DNA of 64,000 bases from JANPPS01 sp964242575. GTDB lineage: Bacteria > Pseudomonadota > Alphaproteobacteria > Acetobacterales > Acetobacteraceae. Position numbers and translations under genes: made by a program. Below are positions 16,047 to 23,574 of this stretch, piece after piece. The DNA lies in NCBI GenBank assembly GCA_964242575.1, contig CAXTCN010000012.1:1-64000 (forward strand), in the 5' to 3' direction. The notes under the pieces are model-generated. The model made no database searches. It was given only the letters and a program-made list of their open reading frames with translations, and was not told the DNA's origin. Numbering within the stretch: the stretch's first letter is position 1; each line of letters begins with the position of its first letter.

Positions 16047-16932
16047 CGGGCAGCCGGGGTTCCGGCGACAGTGGCGCGCGGAGGCCGCGGAGCATGGCGG
16101 CGGCGATGCGCTTGAGCTGCGGCGTGCCGGCGGCGCGGGCGTGCTCGGCGCGCAGCACGCGGCCCATGGTGCGGACCGCCGCCACCATTCCGAAGTGCTT
16201 GCGCAGCAGTTGCGCGTAGCTGGCGTAGTACAGCCGGGTGACGGCCGGGCTGTACTCGCCGCCGGACGACGCGCCGCCCTCGTGCAGCAGCGTGGGGTCC
16301 GGCAGGTAATGGATGGGGATGCCGGCGGCATTGAGGCGCATGCAGAGGTCCACGTCCTCCCAATAGACGAAAAAGCTTTCGTCCAGCAGGCCGACCTGTT
16401 CCAGCGCCTCCAACGCTAAGCCGAGGCAGCAGCCGCTGGCGAAGTCCACTTGGCGCGGGGTGGGCGGGTCCTCGGGCCGGTACTCCTCGTGCTTGTTGGC
16501 GAAGGTCCAGCCGTAGTCCAGGTGGCCGCCGGCGTACCAGGAACGCGCCGGGTCATCGGTCCGCATGACGCGCGGCGCGACGACGGGCCACTCGTGCTCC
16601 ATCCAGGTGTCCAGCAGGTCTTGCAGGAAGTTGGGCGGCGGCACGGTGTCGGGGTTCAGCAGCAGGAACCTTTGCGCGTCCTGTTCCGCGGCGGCGCGCA
16701 AGCCCTGGTTCACCGCGCGGGCGAAGCCGACGTTCGTGTCGTTGGCGATGATGGTGACGCGCGGGTCCGCGAGGGCGCGCAGGGTGTTCATGGACGTGTC
16801 GGCGGAGGCGTTGTCGATGGCGATGAGCCGCCAGTCCCCCATGCGCTGCGCCACCAGGTGCAGCCACAGCGTGGTGAAGGCCTCGTTGCTGTTGTACAGC
16901 ACGGTGACGATGTGGATGAGGGGCGGGTTCAT
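16003..16932 (-). CDS. Glycosyltransferase family 2 (rhamnosyltransferase-like)
   Basis: A 309-aa GT-A enzyme: the nucleotide-binding start I-V-T-V-L-Y-N-S, A-I-D-N-A-S-A-D-T-S, N-V-G-F-A-R-A-V-N-Q-G, the D-x-D-like L-L-L-N-P-D-T motif, and W-E-D-V-D-L-C-M-R with the catalytic acidic residue. It probably adds a sugar to a surface polysaccharide or glycan. The ATG at 16932 starts the beta-strand directly. It is divergent from the family 4 glycosyltransferase at 17106. Confidence 0.93.
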   Translation of the reverse strand: MNPPLIHIVTVLYNSNEAFTTLWLHLVAQRMGDWRLIAIDNASADTSMNTLRALADPRVTIIANDTNVGFARAVNQGLRAAAEQDAQRFLLLNPDTVPPPNFLQDLLDTWMEHEWPVVAPRVMRTDDPARSWYAGGHLDYGWTFANKHEEYRPEDPPTPRQVDFASGCCLGLALEALEQVGLLDESFFVYWEDVDLCMRLNAAGIPIHYLPDPTLLHEGGASSGGEYSPAVTRLYYASYAQLLRKHFGMVAAVRTMGRVLRAEHARAAGTPQLKRIAAAMLRGLRAPLSPEPRLPVTAYSYAARSTPPR

Positions 16933-17105
16933 GGCGGAGGGTTGTCTAGCCGCAACGGAGCCGGCTGGGTAGGTCATAGGAATGGCGCCGCAACGACATA
17001 TCGGTTAACCCACATTAACGTCGTTGTTTGTAGGGATAGTAATTTGCCTATGCCTGGCCAGGCTAGCCGACTGGTGCCGTGCAAGTCATTGGATGGCATT
17101 GCACC

Positions 17106-18335
17106 ATGAATACCCTTGTCGTCATGTACCTCCACATACCCTTGAAAGCAGACGATCATAACGGGTTGGTGCGGCGGTGCCGCGCGTTCCTGCACGCGCT
17201 GCACGAGGTCAGCCACCAAATCACGCTGCTTCAGATAGTTCCCGCCGATCAGATCGACGCGGCCGGACCGCTTGACCGGCTCAGCCAGGCGCAGTCCGAG
17301 TTTTGGGGCGTGCCGTTGCGCATAGCCCTCGTGCCGCGCCGCCCCCGGACGGAGACGGCCTGGCGTCACTACGGAGCAGGCATCTTGAACGCCGAAGCGC
17401 AGCCGACCCTGTTCCCATACGGCGGCGAGGCGGTGGCGAACGCAGTGGCCGCTCACCTGGACCAACAGCCGGACCTGGTGTTCGCCCAGGGCCTGCCGGC
17501 GATGCTGCCGATCCTGCGCAGCCGCCGCCGTCCGCGGCGCCTGGTGTTCGATATGATCGATGTCGAGCACAAAGTCATGTTCCGGCAGGCGTTCAGCGCC
17601 CCGCGCTATTTGGGCAAGCCGGCCCGGTTGTTGCAGGTTCCGGCCTTGATGGCGTTGGAGCGCCGGTCCGTGGCGGCGTCCCACTTGACGTTTGTTTGCT
17701 CCGATACGGACCGCGCATACTTGCGGCGGACAGGCTTCGGCGACACAATTCGGGTCGTGCCGAACGCGTTGGCATTGCCCGCTGACCCGCCCGGCGTCGT
17801 CAAGGACGGCACGGTGCTGTTCCTGGGCGACGCGGGCTACCCGCCCAACCATTATGCCGCGGAACGGATGGCGCGCCGCATTTGGCCCCGGGTGCACGCG
17901 GCCATGCCCGACGCGCGGCTGCTGATTGCGGGCCGGGGCTCGGACCTCCTGTTGTCCGCCGCCGAGGGCCTGCCGGGGGTGGAGCACTTGGGCTTCGTGC
18001 CGGACCTCGATGCGCTGTATGCCCGGTCCCGCGTGGTGTGCGCGCCCATCATGACCGGCGGCGGCACGCGGTTGAAGCTGGTGGAGGCCGCGTCCTACGC
18101 GCGGCCCATGGTGTCCACGCGGATCGGCGCGGAAGGGCTGGACTTCGTGGACGGGCAACAGGCGCTGCTGCGCGACGACGACGCGGGGTTCGCCGACGCG
18201 TGCGTGGCGCTGCTGCGGGACGACGCGCTGTGCCGGCGGCTGGGCGAGGCGGCGCGGGCGGTGATGGCGGCGGAGTACGACGTGCGCCGGGTGGAGGCGC
18301 GCATCGTGGAGATGATCGGTAGTGTCTCAGTTTGA
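17106..18335 (+). CDS. Glycosyltransferase family 4 / group 1
   Basis: A 409-aa GT-B fold enzyme. The C-terminal half has the donor-binding landmarks: T-V-L-F-L-G-D-A-G-Y-P-P-N, L-L-I-A-G-R-G, V-E-H-L-G-F-V-P-D-L, and G-G-G-T-R-L-K-L-V-E-A-A-S-Y in the E-x7-E region. Such enzymes use activated sugars for surface glycans. The ATG at 17106 was chosen because the protein then begins at the first beta-strand (L-V-V-M-Y-L-H). The 200 bp after it (18336-18538) are AT-rich with no gene seen. Confidence 0.93.
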   Translation: MNTLVVMYLHIPLKADDHNGLVRRCRAFLHALHEVSHQITLLQIVPADQIDAAGPLDRLSQAQSEFWGVPLRIALVPRRPRTETAWRHYGAGILNAEAQPTLFPYGGEAVANAVAAHLDQQPDLVFAQGLPAMLPILRSRRRPRRLVFDMIDVEHKVMFRQAFSAPRYLGKPARLLQVPALMALERRSVAASHLTFVCSDTDRAYLRRTGFGDTIRVVPNALALPADPPGVVKDGTVLFLGDAGYPPNHYAAERMARRIWPRVHAAMPDARLLIAGRGSDLLLSAAEGLPGVEHLGFVPDLDALYARSRVVCAPIMTGGGTRLKLVEAASYARPMVSTRIGAEGLDFVDGQQALLRDDDAGFADACVALLRDDALCRRLGEAARAVMAAEYDVRRVEARIVEMIGSVSV

Positions 18336-18538
18336 GATCCCTGATACTCACCATCTGCACCAGAAGCCATTAACAATCCAGCTTTGAAGCATGTTAATCT
18401 TGTAGCTTACAATGTGCGAAAGGGTAAAATAATGCGCCCCTCGTAGAATACGTGCGCCTTCTATAACGTATGGATGGATCTTGTGATGAGTTGTGTATGG
18501 TTAACGAGGCATTCCAATACGTACATTGATGCAAGTAT

Positions 18539-19141
18539 TTAATCCGCAAGAGCTATAAATTTTTCCCTCCGTTCAGGCCAAGTCGGGCTGAGGACAATGG
18601 AAGCATAGGGTTCCGGTATAGCTAACAAACGAGCAACTTCGGACGGCGTCATATGCTTCTCAACGAGGCGTGCAATTGCTTCTTCAGGACACAATACGGC
18701 CAAAGCCTGGTAAGTAGCAACTTCCTCGAAAAGAGCCATAGGACTCATTTCTGTGTCAACAAACCCATTGAGAGACATATTATTTAGAAGTTCTTCGCCC
18801 TTCTCGCGTGAATTTACTTTTAGCTCTTCTGGATCAAGTGCATGTATAAGCTCTTTTACACAGATAAGTCTTTGCCAATCTAGAGCGCTATTTCTGTTAT
18901 ATCTGACAACACAGTGAACAATACTTGCCCCATACGTAAGGGTATTCTCATAGATAATAATGTTCCCACGTAGATGCCCTACTGGGCCGTCGAATGGGGA
19001 TATGATGATACGATCATAGTATCCCCATTCGACTATTTGATTCCGGATTTCAGCGACTTCGACTGGAACTTTTGTAAAACGCGAAAACAGATTAACTAGT
19101 CTTCGGACAGTTATGCACTCGCCTTTGGTAAGAAAAGCCCT
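18539..19141 (-). pseudogene. Gene remnant with KELIH motif (ImmA/IrrE-like?), no start codon
   Basis: An open frame of about 200 codons follows a TAG at 19142-19144 and has no ATG, GTG or TTG until ATG 18778, which would leave only 79 aa. The frame reads like a real protein: V-R-R-L-V-N-L-F-S-R-F-T-K-V-P-V-E-V, then W-Q-R-L-I-C-V-K-E-L-I-H-A-L-D-P. K-E-L-I-H resembles the zinc motif H-E-x-x-H of ImmA/IrrE-type proteins with Lys for the first His. GC content is much lower than its surroundings. It may have lost its 5' end or use a non-standard start. Confidence 0.55.
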
Positions 19142-19158
19142 CTATTTGGAGGGCTTTT
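19133..19158. terminator. Rho-independent terminator, bidirectional
   Basis: AAAAGCCCTC (19133-19142), a 6-base loop TATTTG, then GAGGGCTTTT (19149-19158), with A/T runs built into the stem on both sides. It lies 4 bp past the stop of the minus-strand gene at 19162-19383 and just before the startless KELIH reading frame. Confidence 0.9.
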
Positions 19159-19161
19159 GAA

Positions 19162-19383
19162 TTACCGCAAAGTTAATACGTCTATCTTGGGTGAGTTGCT
19201 GATTGGAGGAGCATCCAGCAAATTACCTTCATTTTCCCAAGTATGCGCAATTACCTCTTTGGCTGCTAGGCACATCTGATCCACAGTTAAATCTTTCGCG
19301 TTTCCACGAAAAAATTTAACGTTTAGAACCTTCTTATCATCTCTGTCGAACAGAAACGCGAGTAGCCTTTCCCGTTCAGTCAT
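19162..19383 (-). CDS. Small hypothetical protein paired with the KELIH gene
   Basis: A 73-aa protein beginning M-T-E-R-E-R-L-L-A-F-L-F-D and containing V-L-N-V-K-F-F-R-G-N-A-K-D-L-T-V-D-Q-M-C. AAGGACGAG before ATG 19383 supports that start over an ATG eight codons earlier. Low GC content, like the fragment downstream, suggests both arrived together. From memory, proteins of this size and style sit before KEL-x-H genes in other alphaproteobacteria; a search is needed to confirm. The interval 19384-19676 has no further gene. Confidence 0.65.
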   Translation of the reverse strand: MTERERLLAFLFDRDDKKVLNVKFFRGNAKDLTVDQMCLAAKEVIAHTWENEGNLLDAPPISNSPKIDVLTLR

Positions 19384-19627
19384 CAATCTCGTCCTTTCCA
19401 CTCCCACCGCACCGCGATGGCTTGCTTAGCATCTCAACACCCCACTATTCCCTTGAGGCGCACGCAAGATATATAACACGTCCGGCGCATACCATCGTAT
19501 TTCATCATCGATAAATTAATTGGCTGCGTTGTGATAAAAATTCTGTGTTTCGCGCCAGCATGAGCGTCAGTGGCTTAGGATAATCAGCCTCAAGTTTAGA
19601 TTCCATCAAACAATCGAGGGGTTGGCG

Positions 19628-19657
19628 GCGTAGGGTCATGCTGCGTGCACCCTACGC
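19628..19657. other. 9-bp stem-loop past the hydrolase-like gene
   Basis: GCGTAGGGT (19628-19636) and ACCCTACGC (19649-19657) pair around a 12-base loop, 20 bp after the stop of the minus-strand gene at 19677. There is no T-tract, so it is a weak terminator candidate or an mRNA 3'-end structure. Confidence 0.45.
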
Positions 19658-19676
19658 GCCAAACCTCACCAAACCC

Positions 19677-20744
19677 TTAACGCCGGGCGGGCACGGACGC
19701 CTCGTATCGCGTTAACCGGTTCTTTAGGGTCCGGGCCGCATAGTCCTCGGCGGCGGCGGCTTCGGGGATGGTGTCGCCCAGGCCGAAGAAGTCATGGGTG
19801 GTGCCAGGGAACATGCGGAAGCTGACGGGGATGCGCGCGGCCTGCAAGGTGGCGGCGAGGGTTTCGCCCTGGCTGCGCAGCGGGTCGATCTCGGCCACGA
19901 TGATGGTGGTGGGCGGCAAGCCATCGAGGTCCTGGCGGGACAGCAGGTCGAGCCTTGGGTCCCTAAGCTCGCGGCCGCTGTTCACGTACTCGTCCTGCGC
20001 CCAGTTGACGGTGCGGCGGGTGAGCGGGCGGCTGTTGCCGGACTCCGTCATGCTGGGGCTGGACAGGGAGGTGCCGACCAGGGGCGTGATGAGCAACAGG
20101 TGGTCCGGCACGGCCACGCCGCGGTCGCGGGCCAGGAGCGCGGTGCTGAGGGCGAGGTTCGCGCCGGGTCCGGTGCCCGCGAGCACGACGCGGGTGGGGT
20201 CGGCGCCCCAGGACCGGGCGGTGGCGCGCGCCCACTGGTATGCCGCGAAGGCGTCGTCGTGCGCGGCGGGGAAGGGGGACTCGGGCGCCTTGCGGGTGGC
20301 GACGGTGACGACGGCCCAGCCGGTGCGGGCGCTGAGTTGGCGGGCGGTTTCGTCGGCGTGGTCCAGCCCGCCGGTGACCCAGGTGCCGCCGGGGAACAGG
20401 ACGATAAGCGGCGTGTCCCGCGCGAGAGCGGGGCGGTACAGGCGGGCGGACAGCGGGCCTTCGGCGCCGCTGGCGGTGAGCGGGGTGACCTGCGGCACCT
20501 CCGTCGTTGGCGCCGGCAGGCCGTGCACGTTGGGGATGGCGCGCGCGGCGTCGGCCAGGATGGGGACCTGTCGTGCCCGGTCGGCGCTGAGGCTCGCGAG
20601 GGGCTGGGGGCGGAGGACCTGGTACTCGGACAGCACCTCGGTCATGGCGGGGCTGGGCTGGTACGGCGTGCTGCCCTGGGGCGGCGTCGTGCCGCAGGCG
20701 GCGAGGAGGGCCATGAGGGCGAGGGGCGAGAGGCGCGGCGGCAT
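19677..20744 (-). CDS. Lipoprotein of the alpha/beta hydrolase (HSL) family lacking the catalytic Ser
   Basis: A 355-aa protein with a lipobox (L-L-A-A-C, Cys at about residue 17). The fold is that of hormone-sensitive lipases, but two active-site motifs are altered. The nucleophile elbow G-D-S-A-G is G-T-G-P-G (in V-L-A-G-T-G-P-G-A-N-L-A), so the serine is Gly. The oxyanion H-G-G-G is P-G-G-T. The acid (A-E-I-D-P-L) and histidine (T-T-H-D-F-F) remain. It may bind rather than hydrolyse. The ATG at 20744 gives an intact signal peptide. Divergent from marR. Confidence 0.82.
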   Translation of the reverse strand: MPPRLSPLALMALLAACGTTPPQGSTPYQPSPAMTEVLSEYQVLRPQPLASLSADRARQVPILADAARAIPNVHGLPAPTTEVPQVTPLTASGAEGPLSARLYRPALARDTPLIVLFPGGTWVTGGLDHADETARQLSARTGWAVVTVATRKAPESPFPAAHDDAFAAYQWARATARSWGADPTRVVLAGTGPGANLALSTALLARDRGVAVPDHLLLITPLVGTSLSSPSMTESGNSRPLTRRTVNWAQDEYVNSGRELRDPRLDLLSRQDLDGLPPTTIIVAEIDPLRSQGETLAATLQAARIPVSFRMFPGTTHDFFGLGDTIPEAAAAEDYAARTLKNRLTRYEASVPARR

Positions 20745-20863
20745 GGGGGAACCCTGGATCAGTGCCGGTGCAAGGTGCCGTGGACGCGGCGTACCGACAA
20801 GCACTTTGCTGCGTGGGGGCTAAATAGCTTGCGTGCGAGATACTGGTGCCCTAGCGATCCGCC

Positions 20864-21280
20864 ATGGACCGGGTTGAGGATTGCATTTCGTTCCTGGTGA
20901 ACAAGGCGGCGCAGTCGGTGTCGCGGCGGGCGCGCGACGGCTTGGCCGCGCATGGGGTGACGCCGACGCAGTTCGCGCTGCTGAAGGTGCTGTGGGAGCG
21001 GGACGGGCAGTGCGGCGCGGACGTGGGCGCGCGGCTCATGGTGGACAGCGCGACCATGACCGGGGTGCTGGACCGGCTGGAGGCGGCCGGGCTGGTGGAG
21101 CGGCAGGCGTGCGCGGGGGATCGGCGGGTGCAGCGGCTGCACGTGACCGGGCGCGGCCATGCGGTGCGGCCGGAGCTGGAGGCCGCGATGGAGCAGGTGA
21201 ACGAGGACGTGGCGCGGGAGCTGGGCGGGGCCGCCCCGGCGGTGTGGTCGGCACTGCGCCGGCTGGGCGAAGCGCGGTGA
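20864..21280 (+). CDS. MarR-family transcriptional regulator
   Basis: A 138-aa winged-helix protein: V-T-P-T-Q-F-A-L-L-K-V-L-W, recognition helix D-S-A-T-M-T-G-V-L-D-R-L-E-A-A-G-L-V, and the wing with D-R-R-V-Q-R-L-H-V-T. It probably acts as a dimeric repressor. It heads a cluster with the DUF2066 gene (overlap GTGA) and an MFS transporter, which it may control together with the divergent lipoprotein gene. Confidence 0.93.
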   Translation: MDRVEDCISFLVNKAAQSVSRRARDGLAAHGVTPTQFALLKVLWERDGQCGADVGARLMVDSATMTGVLDRLEAAGLVERQACAGDRRVQRLHVTGRGHAVRPELEAAMEQVNEDVARELGGAAPAVWSALRRLGEAR

Positions 21281-21984
21281 GGCGTTGGATATGGGCGTTG
21301 TTGGCGTTGGCCGGGCCGGCACAGGCGCAGGGGTTTTATGAGGGCCGGGCCATCGTGACCGGCATGGACCAGCGCAGCCGCCCGGACGGGTTGCGCGCCG
21401 GGTTGGCGCAGGTGCTGGCGCGCGTGGCGGGGGACCCGGCGTTGCTCGATGACCCGCGCGTGGCGGCGCTGGACCCTGGGCCGACGCTGGTGGGTTTTGC
21501 CTATTTGGACCGCATGTCCGACTTGCCGCGGCAGGACGAACAGGGGTCGCGCGACCGTCCTTATGACTTGGTGGCGCAGTTCGACCCGGCCGCCATCGCG
21601 GCGGCGCTGCGCGGGTTGGGCCGGACGGTGTGGCCCGAGGCGGCACGGCCGGTGCTGACGGTTGCCGTTTCCGTGACGCCGCGGGTGGGCGACGCTTTCA
21701 CCTTGGCGCCGGACACCGACGTGGACGAACGGCACCGAGCGGCGCTGCTGGTGGCGGGCGCGCGGTTCGGCATGGCGCTGCGGATTGATGCGGCACCGGC
21801 GCTGGACGCGCGGGCGCTGCGGGGTGCGCTGGCGTGGGAGGACGGCGGCTGGCGGGCGTCGTGGAGCATTTTGGCTTCGGGCCGCACCCAGGAATGGACG
21901 ATCGCCGGCGTGGGGTTCGACGCGGCGTATCGCAACGGCGTCGGCGGCGCGGCGCGGGCGCTTTCGGCTGAGTGGGCGAAATAA
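21277..21984 (+). CDS. DUF2066 domain protein, exported
   Basis: A 235-aa protein from GTG 21277, with a short signal peptide ending P-A-Q-A-Q-G. The DUF2066 region includes A-L-A-Q-V-L-A-R-V-A-G-D-P-A-L-L and F-D-P-A-A-I-A-A-A-L-R-G-L-G-R-T-V-W. The family is widespread in proteobacteria with no assigned activity. It is coupled to marR by a 4-bp overlap and is followed 12 bp later by the MFS gene. Confidence 0.85.
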   Translation: MRRWIWALLALAGPAQAQGFYEGRAIVTGMDQRSRPDGLRAGLAQVLARVAGDPALLDDPRVAALDPGPTLVGFAYLDRMSDLPRQDEQGSRDRPYDLVAQFDPAAIAAALRGLGRTVWPEAARPVLTVAVSVTPRVGDAFTLAPDTDVDERHRAALLVAGARFGMALRIDAAPALDARALRGALAWEDGGWRASWSILASGRTQEWTIAGVGFDAAYRNGVGGAARALSAEWAK

Positions 21985-21995
21985 GGGGCATCGGC

Positions 21996-23288
21996 ATGGC
22001 ACGCATTCATCCGGCTTGGCGCGTGGCGGCGGTCACGTTCGTGGTGCTGCTGGTGGCGGCCGGCATCCGGTCCGCGCCCGGGGTGCTGATCGTGCCCTTG
22101 GAAGGCGAGTTCGGCTGGTCGCGCGCCACGACGGGTTTCGCGGTGGCGGTGAACATCGTGCTGTATGGGCTGGCCGGGCCGTTCGCGGCGGCCATCATCG
22201 AGCGGTTCGGCCTGCGGCGCACCGTCGGGACCGCGCTCGCTATCATGGCGCTGGGCGTCGGCCTCACGCCGTTCATGACGCAGCCCTGGCATTTGGTGGC
22301 GCTGTGGGGCGTCGTGGTGGGGGGTGCCTCTGGCGTGACAGCGCTGGTGCTGGCGACCACGGTGGCGAGCCGCTGGTTCTCGGCCCGGCGCGGCCTGGTG
22401 GTGGGCCTGCTGACCGCCAGCACGGCGACGGGGCAGCTCGTGTTCCTGCCGCTGCTGGCGCACCTGGCCAGCACGGTGGGGTGGCGGGCCATCAGCCTGT
22501 TGCTGGCGTGCGTGGCGGCGGCGTTGATCTTGCCGGTGCTGGGGTTCATGCGGGACCGGCCGGTGGATTTGGGCATCCCGCCGTATGGCGGCACGGCGGT
22601 GGTGCCGCGCGTCCGGCCCACCGTGAACCCGGCCGTGCGCGCCATGCTGGCGTTGCGCGACGGGCTGCGGTCCGGGGATTTCTGGCTGCTGGGCGGCACG
22701 TTCTTCGTGTGCGGCGCCAGCACCAACGGGCTGATCGGCACGCATTTGATCCCGGCGTGCATCGACAACGGCATCCCCGAGGTGATGGCGGCCGGGCTGC
22801 TGGCGGCGATGGGGGTGTTCGACATGGTGGGCACCACGCTGTCCGGCTGGCTGTCGGACCGGTATGACAACCGGGTTTTATTGGCGTGGTACTATGGGTT
22901 CCGCGGATTGAGCCTGCTGTTCCTGCCGTTCGCCTTGGCGGGCGGGCTGTTCGGGCCGGCCGGTCCGACGCCGTTGCTGTTGGGCATCTTTGCGGTGTTC
23001 TACGGGCTGGACTGGATTGCGACGGTGCCGCCCACGGTGCGGCTGGCGGCGCGGTGTTTCGGCGAGGAGAACGCTCCGGTTATGTTCGGCTGGATCGCGT
23101 GCATGCACCAGTTGGGCGCGGGCATGGCGGCGTGGGGCGCCGGGCTGATCCGCGTGGAGGCCGGGACCTACGTGCCGGCGTTCCTGGCGGCGGGGGCGCT
23201 TTGTTTGGTGGCGAGCGTCATGGTGGCGTTCATTGGCGGGGACCGGCGTGCGGTGGCGGGGGCGCCGGTTCCTGGGGCGGCGGCTTAG
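21996..23288 (+). CDS. MFS transporter, monocarboxylate/OFA-type
   Basis: A 430-aa membrane protein with about 12 hydrophobic segments, the loop motif R-F-G-L-R-R-T-V-G between helices 2 and 3, and a second one S-D-R-Y-D-N-R in the C-terminal half. The pattern fits the oxalate/formate or monocarboxylate antiporter branch of the Major Facilitator Superfamily, but the substrate cannot be read. It follows marR and the DUF2066 gene and is probably in their operon. Between its stop and 23574 there is no gene. Confidence 0.88.
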   Translation: MARIHPAWRVAAVTFVVLLVAAGIRSAPGVLIVPLEGEFGWSRATTGFAVAVNIVLYGLAGPFAAAIIERFGLRRTVGTALAIMALGVGLTPFMTQPWHLVALWGVVVGGASGVTALVLATTVASRWFSARRGLVVGLLTASTATGQLVFLPLLAHLASTVGWRAISLLLACVAAALILPVLGFMRDRPVDLGIPPYGGTAVVPRVRPTVNPAVRAMLALRDGLRSGDFWLLGGTFFVCGASTNGLIGTHLIPACIDNGIPEVMAAGLLAAMGVFDMVGTTLSGWLSDRYDNRVLLAWYYGFRGLSLLFLPFALAGGLFGPAGPTPLLLGIFAVFYGLDWIATVPPTVRLAARCFGEENAPVMFGWIACMHQLGAGMAAWGAGLIRVEAGTYVPAFLAAGALCLVASVMVAFIGGDRRAVAGAPVPGAAA

Positions 23289-23444
23289 CGCACCAGCCAG
23301 GCCGGGACGCTGGACAGCATAGGCTTGCCCAGGGTTCGGGCGATTGGGCTTGTGAGCGCCGGATACTTGCAACGAACGGCATTGCTGGTTGTGCGATGCT
23401 GGCGGGCACGCACTTCCGGGTGGGTGCGTGATGCGGATGATGCG

Positions 23445-23468
23445 CGTGAGCGTGAGCGTGAGCGTGAG
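23445..23468 (+). repeat. Hexamer tandem repeat, CGTGAG x 4
   Basis: Four perfect copies of CGTGAG lie in the gap between the MFS gene and the large TPR gene, about 105 bp upstream of the latter. Such tracts can vary in copy number by slippage and could change promoter spacing. No promoter was identified. Confidence 0.8.
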
Positions 23469-23574
23469 GCGCAAGTGGGCGGACGGCCGTCATGCGATAG
23501 ATGATCCGGTGCCTGCACAATCATAAGTTGCTGTCGCAAAAGTTCGTCAGCAGCTTGACAATTCCGAGTTGTTT

